Shown here in pieces: positions 1 to 8,460 of a DNA stretch of 64,000 bases (the stretch's first letter is position 1; every line of letters starts with the position of its first letter). Below the pieces are notes generated by a model. It searched no databases, was not told the DNA's origin, and saw nothing but the letters and a program-made list of their open reading frames with translations. The DNA lies in the NCBI GenBank assembly GCA_045649485.1, contig JAZRPZ010000020.1, forward strand, positions 26,691 through 90,690, given 5' to 3'. This DNA comes from RUG11247 sp045649485. GTDB lineage: Bacteria; Bacillota; Clostridia; Christensenellales; Aristaeellaceae. Position numbers and translations under genes: made by a program.

Positions 1-788
1 CCGCCCTTCTGTTCATGGGCAGTGTCCAGTATGCCGGTGATGATTATATAGTCATCGCCTTTTGCCTCGATCACGTTGTCGGTGTTCAGCGCGGTAAGCT
101 GATCTGTTCCCGTAAGTCCGGATACGGTCACACCGTCGCCCACGGAGAAATTGATGCCAATGCCCGGACAGCCGATGCGCACATATGTGGAGATTATCTC
201 TGCCCACATTGCCTGTGCCTCGGAGTACTGCTTCAACACATGTATGTCCGTGCTGGTATCGATCCAGTAATCGCCGTTCGCGGGGCTGTCAGGTGCAGTA
301 TCGGAGATGGCTTTTATCTCATACTGGGAGCCGTCAACGCGGCACATCTGCGCCGTTACTGCGTCTGTAGATACCGCAGTAAACCTCGCTTCAAGACTAC
401 CGCAGTCCGAAAGGTCTGCGGTATTTATGTATACTTTGTCCGGGAATATGACTGCATACGCACCCATGCTCACCATCTGCTTCGGCAGCATGTCAGCGTC
501 TGTGGAAAGGTTTATTCCCGTTACCGGCAGCCCGTTGTATATCACGGAACTGCCGTCTATGTACATCAGCGCGTCCTTCGCCAGCAGTCCCTGCGGATCT
601 GCAGGCTTCGCGATTATTCCACGCTTGCCCCTCTGTGCAAACAGCGGATATTGATCCGCTGTCAGGTTCCTCTCGTCATACCACCTGCCGTCTCCTATCC
701 GCAGGTTGTGATCATAACCTTCAAATATGTCGGTCATAAGCCTTGCGTGAGACAGTGTTTTCAAATAAGGAAATCGAATGTATATCAC
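1..788 (-). CDS. Phage structural protein, cut by left edge
   Basis: About 260 residues are visible and the frame runs off the left edge. It follows the connector-like gene by 22 bases in a co-directional prophage operon, so it is probably a tail or tail-adaptor protein. The N-terminal region holds a motif reading GYDHNLRIGDGRWYDERNL, followed by a segment rich in aromatic and beta-forming residues; I recognise this style from Clostridia phage proteins but cannot name a function. The start is unclear. An in-frame GTG at 788 lies inside the ribosome site GGGGGTG. An ATT at 779 sits at ideal spacing from that site. The first ATG is 14 residues later than the ATT. Confidence 0.7.
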   Translation of the reverse strand, partial: MIYIRFPYLKTLSHARLMTDIFEGYDHNLRIGDGRWYDERNLTADQYPLFAQRGKRGIIAKPADPQGLLAKDALMYIDGSSVIYNGLPVTGINLSTDADMLPKQMVSMGAYAVIFPDKVYINTADLSDCGSLEARFTAVSTDAVTAQMCRVDGSQYEIKAISDTAPDSPANGDYWIDTSTDIHVLKQYSEAQAMWAEIISTYVRIGCPGIGINFSVGDGVTVSGLTGTDQLTALNTDNVIEAKGDDYIIITGILDTAHEQKG

Positions 789-810
789 CCCCTTTTGAGC
801 CGTTTGAAGT

Positions 811-1185
811 TCAGAGTTTCAGGTGGTCAGCCACGCATACGGGCATCCTGCTGCGCGTATACCATGCGCGGTAATCATGATACATGGCATTGAAAACTCC
901 GGAACTGTTGTTGTATCTTGCATATTCCTGATTTGCCAGATCTATCTGCATCATAAGATAATGCCTGTACAGAGTATCGTATGGGGCTATGGCCAGCAGA
1001 ACGGTTTCCTTGGAAGTTTCCGCATCGTAGCTATTGAATGTTTCGCCGGAATTCTCATGCCTTGATATGATTTCCGTGTATATCATGTGTTCGCATTCGG
1101 AGAGCCACTGAATTTTCTGCAGTTCGGTATACTGATTTGGCTTCAATTCATCTGTCTGCCTGAGTACTTCTGCTATGGTTGCCAT
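811..1185 (-). CDS. Phage head-tail connector-like protein
   Basis: A 124-residue, largely alpha-helical protein between the capsid-side genes and the next structural gene. Its size, helix content and place downstream of the capsid match the small head-completion (connector) proteins of tailed phages, which dock on the portal and close the filled head. I see no signature motif, so this role is inferred from position only. It shares the operon with its neighbours: 12 bases separate it from the upstream 75-residue gene and 22 from the next gene. Confidence 0.6.
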   Translation of the reverse strand: MATIAEVLRQTDELKPNQYTELQKIQWLSECEHMIYTEIISRHENSGETFNSYDAETSKETVLLAIAPYDTLYRHYLMMQIDLANQEYARYNNSSGVFNAMYHDYRAWYTRSRMPVCVADHLKL

Positions 1186-1197
1186 CGGTGCGTACCT

Positions 1198-1425
1198 TTA
1201 GCGCTTTACGTCGCTGCGGTCGGCGTCATAAGCCTCAGTTATCAGCTTTGCGCACTCGCTACGGGAGAGAACTTCGTAAACGGGGCGGGGGACAAGCTGC
1301 TGCTTGCCGCGGGGTATCTGATAAGGCCTGCCGTTTACAACGACCCTCACAAAGTTCTGCTCTCCGCTGTGTCCCTTGGAAAGAAAAACGGGTACCATCT
1401 GATTCCATGCATTTACATTGTTCAT
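1198..1425 (-). CDS. Small phage protein of unknown function
   Basis: A 75-residue basic protein between the capsid and connector-like genes. AGGAGG lies eight bases before the ATG, so translation is likely. It contains the run VVVNGRPYQIPRGKQQLVPRP, which suggests a small beta-stranded domain. Small proteins in this slot of phage head modules can be capsid decoration or head-closure parts, but nothing in this sequence decides between them. Confidence 0.6.
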   Translation of the reverse strand: MNNVNAWNQMVPVFLSKGHSGEQNFVRVVVNGRPYQIPRGKQQLVPRPVYEVLSRSECAKLITEAYDADRSDVKR

Positions 1426-1490
1426 ATCTTTACCTCCTGTTTTGTGAGATGCGGAGGCTTATGCCCCCGCATCTTAGTAGTTTGCCGTTG

Positions 1491-2882
1491 TCAGTTGTTT
1501 TCGAGTGCATCAGCCATTATGATAGGTGCGCTGTTGTCCTCGTCGGTATCAGAGAAGCCGGAACAGCATTCCACGCGTACCATGCGGTCTTCATAAAGTA
1601 TCTTTGCACCGCCGGAAAACTTGTAACCGACAGTGGAAAACTGATTGAGCGGACCGCCGGCTTCGGACTTGTCGTGAATTATCATTTCCATAGCAGCGCC
1701 GTCCGGGTCGATAATGCCGTAAGCATCCTTGCCGAAGAACAGACAGCCGTATACGGCGGTAGACTTTCCGCTTACTTCTGCACCGCTTTCGCCGGGATAC
1801 AGCTTGTCGCCGTTTTCGGGTACGATGCCTGCATCGATATCGATCCACAGATACTTGTTCTCGCAGTCAACGCCGACTATCTTGACGGTGCCGGTGAAAC
1901 CGTTCGCGCTGGCATCGTATACATGACAATACCTTCCAACCAGTTCCTTTGCAGGTGTTTCGGATATGGTCAGCCTGTATGCGCTGCAGTCACCCCACTG
2001 AGCAAATGCAGTGTCGTCATCGGTGATGTATTCGCCGGTAAGAGAGAGGGTTCTGCCGTTATCTCCGTTCAGCGGAGCGCCGCACCATACGGTTGCGGAA
2101 GGAGTCTCTATGAACCTTACGCCGTGCAGTTCGCCGATTTCTCCGTTGAACATTTCTTCGGGGCTTGCATACTTGTGTGCTTCGATCCAGTAATCGGAAG
2201 ATCGCAGGTCATATACAACGGAAGGATGCACCAGCGCGATGTACTTGCCGTTGATTCGGGGTGCCTTCAGCTTCTTGAGCAGAGTAACAGCCTTATTTAC
2301 GGTATCGGGAGTAAGACGGTTTGCTTTGGTCAGCTGCCAGCGGCCTACGGGAGTTTCGCCGGTCACATTGCCGTTTTCGTCAAGTGCATCGGCATACATT
2401 ACATTGGTGCCTTCCATAAGCACATTTCGGATGGCGATATCCTGAGTTTCACCTGCGGATGCGCCAAGTTCCTCGGTTGCACCCAGAATAATGTTGTCAA
2501 TAGCGTGCATTTCCAGCTGATCGGAGATGGTTATGTACATGCCGTACTGCTTCAGGTCGGATACAAGGGTGGTCATTCCGAAGTCCTTGCCGGTGGGGAT
2601 CACACCTTCGGTAAGCCTTTCGGCATTGGGAAGAGTATTGAACCTGCGCCATTCGATAGTGTTGCCGCGGCCACGGGGAAGTTCCTGCTTCTTGCCAAAC
2701 TGAGCATAGTAGTGTTCGCTGCGGGCATTTTCAAGCAGCTCGGTGTCGTAATAACGCTTCATGGTAGAACTCATACCGCCTGCACCGCGAATGCCGGTAT
2801 ACGCGTTTACGTTGCCGGAAGTGCCTACCACATTGCTGCCCGCCTGTGCAAAAAACTGCAGATTGAAATTATTGTTGCTCAT
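1491..2882 (-). CDS. Major capsid protein, N4-gp56 type
   Basis: The 463-residue product resembles the N4-gp56 family of major capsid proteins, which form the icosahedral head. Family-like features are the early stretch around TMKRYYDTELLENA, the IEWRRFNTLP strand, the repeated LTEGV region, and a segment LEMHAIDNIILGATEELG followed by AGETQD near residues 130-160. The C-terminal third, with FFGKDAYGIIDPDGA, also fits. The length is near the family norm. It sits directly downstream of the scaffold-like gene, the usual order. The ATG is preceded by a strong AGGAGG site. A large antisense frame covers the same DNA and is rejected. Confidence 0.88.
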   Translation of the reverse strand: MSNNNFNLQFFAQAGSNVVGTSGNVNAYTGIRGAGGMSSTMKRYYDTELLENARSEHYYAQFGKKQELPRGRGNTIEWRRFNTLPNAERLTEGVIPTGKDFGMTTLVSDLKQYGMYITISDQLEMHAIDNIILGATEELGASAGETQDIAIRNVLMEGTNVMYADALDENGNVTGETPVGRWQLTKANRLTPDTVNKAVTLLKKLKAPRINGKYIALVHPSVVYDLRSSDYWIEAHKYASPEEMFNGEIGELHGVRFIETPSATVWCGAPLNGDNGRTLSLTGEYITDDDTAFAQWGDCSAYRLTISETPAKELVGRYCHVYDASANGFTGTVKIVGVDCENKYLWIDIDAGIVPENGDKLYPGESGAEVSGKSTAVYGCLFFGKDAYGIIDPDGAAMEMIIHDKSEAGGPLNQFSTVGYKFSGGAKILYEDRMVRVECCSGFSDTDEDNSAPIIMADALENN

Positions 2883-2907
2883 CTGTTTCCTCCTTTATAT
2901 ATCTGTA

Positions 2908-3498
2908 TTACCAGTGTATCTTTTCGCCGCTGTTAACGCGCCTGCGGATATCGGCACGCTCTTCACGGCTGAGCTTGCGCGGATCGGTTGCCGTGATAAC
3001 GGCTGCATAAGCTCCGGTACCGTTTTCCATGGGCCTCATTCCGCCGGACATTATGGCGTTTGCAAGCTTGCGGGCAGTATTGCGTGCAGCATAACCGGCC
3101 AGCTGCAGCTGCTTCATACGTGCCGCTTCTTCGGCTTCAGCACGATGCAGCGTGCCGTATGCCGCTTCAAGGCTGAGGCCTGCGCCATGAGGGGGCTGCA
3201 GCACCAGATGGCTGAAACGGGGATCGGAGAGTTCGCTGTCCAGGTCAAAGCCGGGAATACTGTCCCTGAGCATGATCGCCTGCAGCAGCATGTCCGCATA
3301 TTCGCGGCAGATATCACATTCGTCCGGCATGCTTTCGGCATGAACGGAACCGTGCTGTGCACCCTCAAATATCAGTTCCAGCAGAGTTTCGGGATCGGTC
3401 ACGCCGTACTTTTCAGCCAGTCTGTCCATAATGGGCTGCTGACGCATCAGCTTGCTCCTGAGCGCACCGTAACCCATCCTTCCGATGTTGTTGTTCAT
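2908..3498 (-). CDS. Phage scaffold-like protein
   Basis: A 196-residue protein between portal and capsid, the classic place for a scaffolding protein or head protease. No protease motif is visible. The sequence is helical and charged, with an Ala- and Glu-rich stretch near residues 125-160, which favours a scaffold. I start it at the ATG of 3498, because AGAAGGAGGACCAA lies directly before it; a longer frame upstream has no ribosome site. Function is inferred from position and composition. Confidence 0.6.
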   Translation of the reverse strand: MNNNIGRMGYGALRSKLMRQQPIMDRLAEKYGVTDPETLLELIFEGAQHGSVHAESMPDECDICREYADMLLQAIMLRDSIPGFDLDSELSDPRFSHLVLQPPHGAGLSLEAAYGTLHRAEAEEAARMKQLQLAGYAARNTARKLANAIMSGGMRPMENGTGAYAAVITATDPRKLSREERADIRRRVNSGEKIHW

Positions 3499-3547
3499 TT
3501 GGTCCTCCTTCTGTTTCTTCATATATTTATTGTTGTAATTGTCTTTT

Positions 3548-5422
3548 TTATCCTACCTGAGCGCTTGCCTGAGCCTGTTTGCGGCTTTTTTCCACAAGCG
3601 CATGTTCTTTTGCCAAAGGTCCGGTCACATTATCACCGCGGGAAATGCGCTGAGTTTGCGGCGCCGATCTGCTGCGCAGTCGTGCTCCGTTCGGAGCTTC
3701 GGGCTGAATCAGCGCTTCGGCAATATCGTTCCGTCCTGCCTGCTGGGCCATTGATATGGCTATCTGCCTGTAGCTTTCGGCCGTTGCGGTTTCGCCCGCA
3801 CGCAGGCGTATCCTTTCCTCAAGAATGTGCTTGCCGTCAAAGTCCATGATGTCCAAAAGCGCCAGCGAAGTTTCGGCATTTGAAGGCTCAAATACGCCAA
3901 GCTGATACATCTGCAGCGCCATTTCATTGTTGGCGATCTTTGTGTATGCGCTCATTTTCTGAACAGATACGTCAATATCGAATACCGGCAGTCTGTATCC
4001 CATATCCATGCCCATTTCGTTTCCCTGATGCTGAGGCTTGAGTCCGGAATTGTCGTAAACAATGTACTCGTCACGGCCATGCATACCTGTGATCCTGTAT
4101 TTTCGGGGCATGTCGTAAAACTGGCGTATCAGTTCGATCATCATATTCACCATCTTTGCATATGCGCGGTAGCTTGCGCGTGTGGAAGCGCGGCTGGTCT
4201 TTCCGGCCTGTTCCTGCATGGCAGCTATGGCGCTTGCGGCAGTAACGCCGGCAACTGTGCCACCGTTCGCCGCGTCACGGTTGCCGGTGGTTTCTTTCAG
4301 TTCATTTATCTTTGCCGCCAGCATGCTCGCATAAATTCCGCTGATGGGGCTTACCTGAATCTGCCTGAGAGTATCTTCGCCAAGCTGACTTCCGGCAACG
4401 TGAACAAAGGGTTTGGTGAAATCGGCAAATTCGGCTTCATTCACGGAACCTGTGCTGTTGATAAACCATCTTGGAGACGCGCCGATAAGCGTGTTTTTCT
4501 CCAGTGCCTGGTTCATTCTGTCGATGGTACCCTGCGCGGATTTGCCCACATCAATATATCCGTAACCACAGGGTGAACCTTCGATGGGGAACAGGGGATC
4601 GAACACGAAGGGAAACATTCCGTGGTCGTAAAGTCCCTTGTCCCTGTACTGCGCGTCATTTTCGGTTGCGTATAAGACATAACGGTCCACGTATTTCACA
4701 TAATGCAGTATCTGCCTGCCGCCTGCGCGTTTGTGATAATACCAGTCCACAACCAGTGCCTTTCCGGAAGTGTCTACACTGTCATCGTATAAATATCTTG
4801 CCGGAAGAAAATTCTTGCCCGTAAGGGATGCATTTCCCAGTATGTCGGGATACATTTCCCTGAGAAGCTCTATATCGGTAAGTTCGGTGGTAAATACATG
4901 GCGGCTCTTCTGAATGTCCGTTATGCCGGGTTCCCAGAAAATGTTCAGCGTATCGATGTTGCGTATGGCTATGTCTCCCAGCCCGTTCAGTTTGGCACTG
5001 TCCCAGAAAATACCGGTTATTCCTGTGCCCTGCTTGAGCTTCTGCCATTTTTCTCTTGAATATGTCTCTTCGTAGTCGTTTTGCTCCAGAATCATCGGGA
5101 TAATTGCCGACAGCATCTGCGCTTCTGCCTTGTCATCAGGTTCGCGCGGGCGTATGTTCGGCTCCGGATAACCTTCGATCGCGTCGGCATGCTTCGACAT
5201 AATGCAGTTGAAGAGCCATGCGGATGTGGGTCTTACGTCGTTGTCGTTTCCGTGCTCATCCAAATAATCCCAGTGACGCAGCTTCCACCATTGCTCGCAT
5301 TCAACTATGCGCCTGTCCAGTCTCGCTTTTCCGGTCCTGTATCGGCTCAGTATTGCGTTGGCTTCGGCTATCTGCCTTTCACCGATAGCGCGGGAGAGAG
5401 CTGCTGCCTTTTTCCTGTTCAT
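3548..5422 (-). CDS. Phage portal protein
   Basis: A 624-residue protein directly downstream of terminase, with the size and order expected of a portal, the dodecameric ring at one head vertex through which DNA enters and leaves. Its N-terminus begins MNRKKAAALSRAIGER and the middle holds helix-rich and beta segments typical of portals, including ATGNRDAANGG- and AAIAAMQEQAGK-like stretches near residues 400-435. The start at 5422 is chosen because AGGAAAGGAGG precedes it by six bases; the frame stays open 50 codons further upstream from a TTG without a ribosome site. The 112-base gap to terminase is the only sizeable gap in the phage operon and carries a LexA-type box. Confidence 0.82.
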   Translation of the reverse strand: MNRKKAAALSRAIGERQIAEANAILSRYRTGKARLDRRIVECEQWWKLRHWDYLDEHGNDNDVRPTSAWLFNCIMSKHADAIEGYPEPNIRPREPDDKAEAQMLSAIIPMILEQNDYEETYSREKWQKLKQGTGITGIFWDSAKLNGLGDIAIRNIDTLNIFWEPGITDIQKSRHVFTTELTDIELLREMYPDILGNASLTGKNFLPARYLYDDSVDTSGKALVVDWYYHKRAGGRQILHYVKYVDRYVLYATENDAQYRDKGLYDHGMFPFVFDPLFPIEGSPCGYGYIDVGKSAQGTIDRMNQALEKNTLIGASPRWFINSTGSVNEAEFADFTKPFVHVAGSQLGEDTLRQIQVSPISGIYASMLAAKINELKETTGNRDAANGGTVAGVTAASAIAAMQEQAGKTSRASTRASYRAYAKMVNMMIELIRQFYDMPRKYRITGMHGRDEYIVYDNSGLKPQHQGNEMGMDMGYRLPVFDIDVSVQKMSAYTKIANNEMALQMYQLGVFEPSNAETSLALLDIMDFDGKHILEERIRLRAGETATAESYRQIAISMAQQAGRNDIAEALIQPEAPNGARLRSRSAPQTQRISRGDNVTGPLAKEHALVEKSRKQAQASAQVG

Positions 5423-5474
5423 GCGTTGCCTCCTTTCCTGCGGGCTGTCTTCCCGCGGTGGCAGGAGTATATCA

Positions 5475-5488
5475 CGAACAAATGTTCG
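5475..5488. promoter_or_regulatory. LexA (SOS) box before the portal gene
   Basis: The sequence CGAACAAATGTTCG is a perfect match to the Firmicutes LexA/DinR consensus CGAAC-RNRY-GTTCG. It lies between terminase and portal. On the minus strand a -10-like TATACT follows it by four bases. A weak -35-like TTCATC lies 18 bases before that, so the box would sit between -35 and -10, where LexA blocks RNA polymerase. The operator match is seen; the promoter and its SOS control are inferred. Confidence 0.6.
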
Positions 5489-5534
5489 GATGAAACCCGA
5501 TGACTGCGGGCGCAGGTTAACAGAATGTAAATGA

Positions 5535-6956
5535 TTATCCGAATATGCGGGTCTGTCTCCTGAGTGGGTCAAATTTTTCCGGCGGCGCTGCGGAAATATA
5601 ATGCGGCGTTATGGGACTTGCCATCATTACGTATCGCCATTCGTCATAAATATGATCTTCCATGGATGTATCCACATCCTCAACGCGGTGCTGATCATAA
5701 ACCAGCGACGGCACGGTTCTCAAAAAATTCCTGCATGTATTGAATACCTGAAACATCGGGTCGCCGTCTTCGCGGAACGAAAGCCTGTAATGGCATTGCG
5801 CCAGTCCGGCAATGCGTGTGTTGTCGCCGGGACTCCAGGTGACAAAATTCGGACTCTGACACATCAGCGCTGCTATGGACTGTCCGCGTGATTCGTCAAA
5901 AATACTCGGGTCTGCCACTCCGTAAATTTCTCTTCCGCGCAGAAGCGGATCATTTTTTTCAATCTCCCTTATGCAGCTCGCTATCTCTACGGGATTTTGC
6001 ATCGCGCCATGATTTGCTTCTCCCGAACAGCCGTAAAGCTCGCGTATTCTGTATATCTTTCCTTCGTTATCGGCCAGATACCATCCGACGGAATACGGAC
6101 GAGTATATCCAAAATCGAATCCGCGCCAGCAAAGCCAATGCTTAGGTGGTTCGAACGGTTCGATAACATGAGTCCATAGCCTGTCGCGGTAATGCGCGGC
6201 ATCATCGCGCCATTCACGGAATACCTGACCGGCAAAGCTGTTCCAGTCTCCGTACAGCAGTGCCTTTTTCTCAGCTTCGGGCAGCATTGCCAGCGTGCCA
6301 AGATAGTTTGGGTCGTTGCGCAGCAGCTCTTCGTTGTCAAAGACAGTTGAAGGTACGAATATGCGTTTGCGAATTATACGGTGTATGTTGCCTTCCGGGT
6401 CTGTAACGCTGTATTCATCGCAAATCGGCGTCATCGGCGGCGCCGGATCTATGAATCGCTGTTTTACCCATCCGTGCCCAATGCCTCCGGGATTAGCGGT
6501 CGCACGTATATATGTCCTTGTGCCGGGTCCTGTAGGCCTGTTGCGCGACATCAGATACATGTACTGATCTTTGGTAAAATGTGTAAGTTCATCGAACGCA
6601 ATAAAATCATAGGGCTTTCCCTGATACTGATGCTTGTCCGCTTCCAGCTGCATGGAACCGAAAAACAGGCTTGCGCCTGAAGGGAATATCCATCTGTGTC
6701 CGGTAGAGTTGTATTTTGCACCGGGAAATATTCTGGGATAGAGTTCGTTGCTGCGGCTTATCAGCGCTTCCAGCTGCGGAAAAGTGCGCCTCAATATCAA
6801 TCCACGGTAATGCGGTATATTTGCCTGCCTCAATGCCTCCATAAGCAGCGCATCGCTTTTTCCGCCGCCTGCAGCGCCGCCGTAGAGGCATTCGTATTCC
6901 GGTCTCTCCATAAAGAGAGCCTGCTTTTTCTGTGGTCTCCAAATGATGTTGCTTAT
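5535..6956 (-). CDS. Terminase large subunit
   Basis: The motor ATPase and nuclease that packages phage DNA. Walker A reads GGAAGGGKS and Walker B reads YDFIAFDEL. The coupling region RATANPGG and a C-terminal RNase H-like nuclease part with GFDFG follow. The first ATG is at 6911, but the frame upstream reads IIWRPQKKQALF, the adenine-binding W-x-PQ-x-KQ motif normally at the start of these proteins. Between an in-frame stop and 6911 there is no ATG, GTG, TTG or CTG. An ATA at 6956, nine bases after GGAGG and overlapping the small-subunit stop as ATAA, is the best candidate start, giving 473 residues. If ATG is used, the protein is 458 residues and lacks that motif. Confidence 0.85.
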   Translation of the reverse strand: MSNIIWRPQKKQALFMERPEYECLYGGAAGGGKSDALLMEALRQANIPHYRGLILRRTFPQLEALISRSNELYPRIFPGAKYNSTGHRWIFPSGASLFFGSMQLEADKHQYQGKPYDFIAFDELTHFTKDQYMYLMSRNRPTGPGTRTYIRATANPGGIGHGWVKQRFIDPAPPMTPICDEYSVTDPEGNIHRIIRKRIFVPSTVFDNEELLRNDPNYLGTLAMLPEAEKKALLYGDWNSFAGQVFREWRDDAAHYRDRLWTHVIEPFEPPKHWLCWRGFDFGYTRPYSVGWYLADNEGKIYRIRELYGCSGEANHGAMQNPVEIASCIREIEKNDPLLRGREIYGVADPSIFDESRGQSIAALMCQSPNFVTWSPGDNTRIAGLAQCHYRLSFREDGDPMFQVFNTCRNFLRTVPSLVYDQHRVEDVDTSMEDHIYDEWRYVMMASPITPHYISAAPPEKFDPLRRQTRIFG

Positions 6957-7441
6957 GTATCCCCGCCTCCTGTGTCGTTATCGTTGTCTGTCAGCACCTT
7001 GGGCAGCAGCCCGATTCCGGTCGCCGCGGAAGATGTTTCGTCGGTCGTATCTCCGTCGCCCCATGTCTGCCGCTTTCGCTTTTTAAGCCAGAGCGATATT
7101 GCGCTGACGTCAGGCTGCTGATGCTTCTGCTGTTTCTTTGTCAGCTGCAATTCGCTCGTACCGGTCTCCTTGTTTGGTTTGAGTTCCCATGTCTCTTCTG
7201 TGTAGTCGTATCCCAGTACGCGTTTGTACAGCGCCCGTTCTGCCAGAAAATCTGTTGCTTCTCTGCCAAAGCACAGGGCCGCCTGTAGTTCGGGATTCCG
7301 CGATTTCCATTTGCGGAATACTTCCGGTGTGACGCCGCATTTTGCGGCTATTTCATCTTCACTGAATCCCTCGCGTGCCCACCCTTCAATGAGAATCAGG
7401 CCTTCGCTGCCAAGCCATCCTTTTGCTTTTCGGATGTTCAT
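6953..7441 (-). CDS. Terminase small subunit
   Basis: A 162-residue DNA-recognition subunit placed directly before the large subunit. Residues 20-50 form a helix-turn-helix with GFSEDEIAAKCGVTPEVFRKWK, the phage-type DNA-binding region. The C-terminal half is polar and low in complexity, ending in a Gly- and Asp-rich tail. I start at ATG 7441, nine bases after AAGGAGGTG; a GTG four codons earlier lies inside that ribosome site. Its stop overlaps the proposed start of the large subunit. Confidence 0.83.
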   Translation of the reverse strand: MNIRKAKGWLGSEGLILIEGWAREGFSEDEIAAKCGVTPEVFRKWKSRNPELQAALCFGREATDFLAERALYKRVLGYDYTEETWELKPNKETGTSELQLTKKQQKHQQPDVSAISLWLKKRKRQTWGDGDTTDETSSAATGIGLLPKVLTDNDNDTGGGDT

Positions 7442-7809
7442 AATTTTTTTCACCTCCTTGGGTCAGAGAGCTTATCAGAAAAAATTTCTGCATGAAACCC
7501 AATGAGATACAAATAACACCACTGCAGCCGGCAGTTTGCGCCTTCTGCAGTGGTGTTTATTGGGCTTATCGCATTGTATATCATGTCTGAACGCAGATTT
7601 TTCAGGATCATCTGTCCGTATCGTACATATAAAAACAGCACATGTTATAAACAGGTTAAAATCATAAAGGTGAAAAATATACTGTATTTTTACGGAAACG
7701 GGGGAGAGAAATGCATAAATGCATATCGGTACTATGATCGCCGATCCGGACCGATCATCTGCAAATAAAAAAACACCGTGAATATCACGGCGTTTTTTAT
7801 CCAGCTATA
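7442..7809. other. Gene-free phage boundary region with a large hairpin
   Basis: No supported gene. A perfect 13-base inverted repeat (7515-7527 AACACCACTGCAG and 7545-7557) encloses a 17-base loop and would form a strong hairpin. A very short frame at about 7710 (MHKCISVL) has GGGGGAGAG before it but is too short to trust. The region may hold the promoter of the packaging operon and the phage-host junction, but I see no repeat that marks an attachment site. Confidence 0.45.
7764..7798. terminator. Bidirectional terminator after the XRE gene
   Basis: Inverted arms ACACCGTGA and TCACGGCGT around a three-base loop, with an A-run on the left and a T-run on the right. It lies 12 bases past the stop of the minus-strand XRE gene, so on that strand it ends its transcript. 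Confidence 0.75.
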
Positions 7810-8172
7810 TCATTTCTTCCAGATTATAACAGCCTGCCTGCACATCTCCAGAATAAGATCCACTACGTCCTGAGGACAATCCGCAACTATCTCGGCAAAT
7901 CTGCGCTCATTGTCGGTGCCGCTGTCGCTGCCTTCCTGAGCGATAATGCGGGCGTCGGTGGCGCCTTTCAGCAGTTCCTCGTATGAAACATTATAAAGCT
8001 TGCAGATATCGTCCAGTGTCTCGAGCTGTACGCGGCGATTGCCGCATTCCAGGTGGCTGTAATGCTCTACTGAATTTATTGAAAGCTCTTCAACAGCTGC
8101 ACGCTGTGTCATCTTAACCTTATTGCGTGCTGCGCGTATGTTCTGGCCGAGCCTTACATAATGAATAGCCAT
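7810..8172 (-). CDS. XRE-family transcriptional regulator
   Basis: A 120-residue protein with one N-terminal helix-turn-helix (about residues 8-65: LGQNIRAARNKVKMTQ, then a recognition helix before HYSHLECGNRR and a helix LETLDDICKLYNVSYEELL). The C-terminal half is short and acidic and has no peptidase or sensor motif. The start at 8172 follows GGAGGAATACC; the longer upstream frame has no ribosome site. It lies between the phage packaging genes and host metabolism genes. It could be the prophage repressor or a host regulator at the junction; the sequence does not decide. Confidence 0.78.
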   Translation of the reverse strand: MAIHYVRLGQNIRAARNKVKMTQRAAVEELSINSVEHYSHLECGNRRVQLETLDDICKLYNVSYEELLKGATDARIIAQEGSDSGTDNERRFAEIVADCPQDVVDLILEMCRQAVIIWKK

Positions 8173-8327
8173 GGTATTCCTCCGTTGTGCTGCCTGCCGC
8201 ATGTCGTGTGCCGGAAACTGCATATTGCAGCATGATTTATTGAAAGGGTGGTCTTGGATCCAGTCCATCTGTTACAAGTTCCCTATTTACATTTTACAAT
8301 ATTATAACGGGAAATAGAATGATGTAT

Positions 8328-8426
8328 TTGACAACATTGTCGCATCTGACATAATTATACTGCATAAACTGAAAATTTTATGCACTTTATCCGCTATTGA
8401 CATGCAGTGTGAATGTCGGGTAAAAT
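8328..8426 (+). promoter_or_regulatory. Promoter region of the sulfatase gene
   Basis: The better sigma-A promoter is TTGACA at 8397-8402 and TAAAAT at 8421-8426, spaced by 18. A second candidate is TTGACA at 8328-8333 with CATAAT at 8350-8355, spaced by 16. A short inverted repeat GACAA-CA-TTGTC (8330-8341) overlaps the upstream one and could be an operator. Confidence 0.6.
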
Positions 8427-8460
8427 ACAGGTAATGAAAATGTATACAGGGAGTGATATC

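Noticed and set aside
1179..2936. Plus-strand open frame of 585 codons over the capsid gene region
   Set aside because: It is antisense to a recognisable capsid gene and has no family resemblance or ribosome site. Low stop frequency in the third-position-biased complement explains it.
6953..7000. Programmed frameshift joining the two terminase subunits
   Set aside because: The frames are related by -1, but no slippery heptamer or downstream stem is visible. A non-ATG start explains the layout better.
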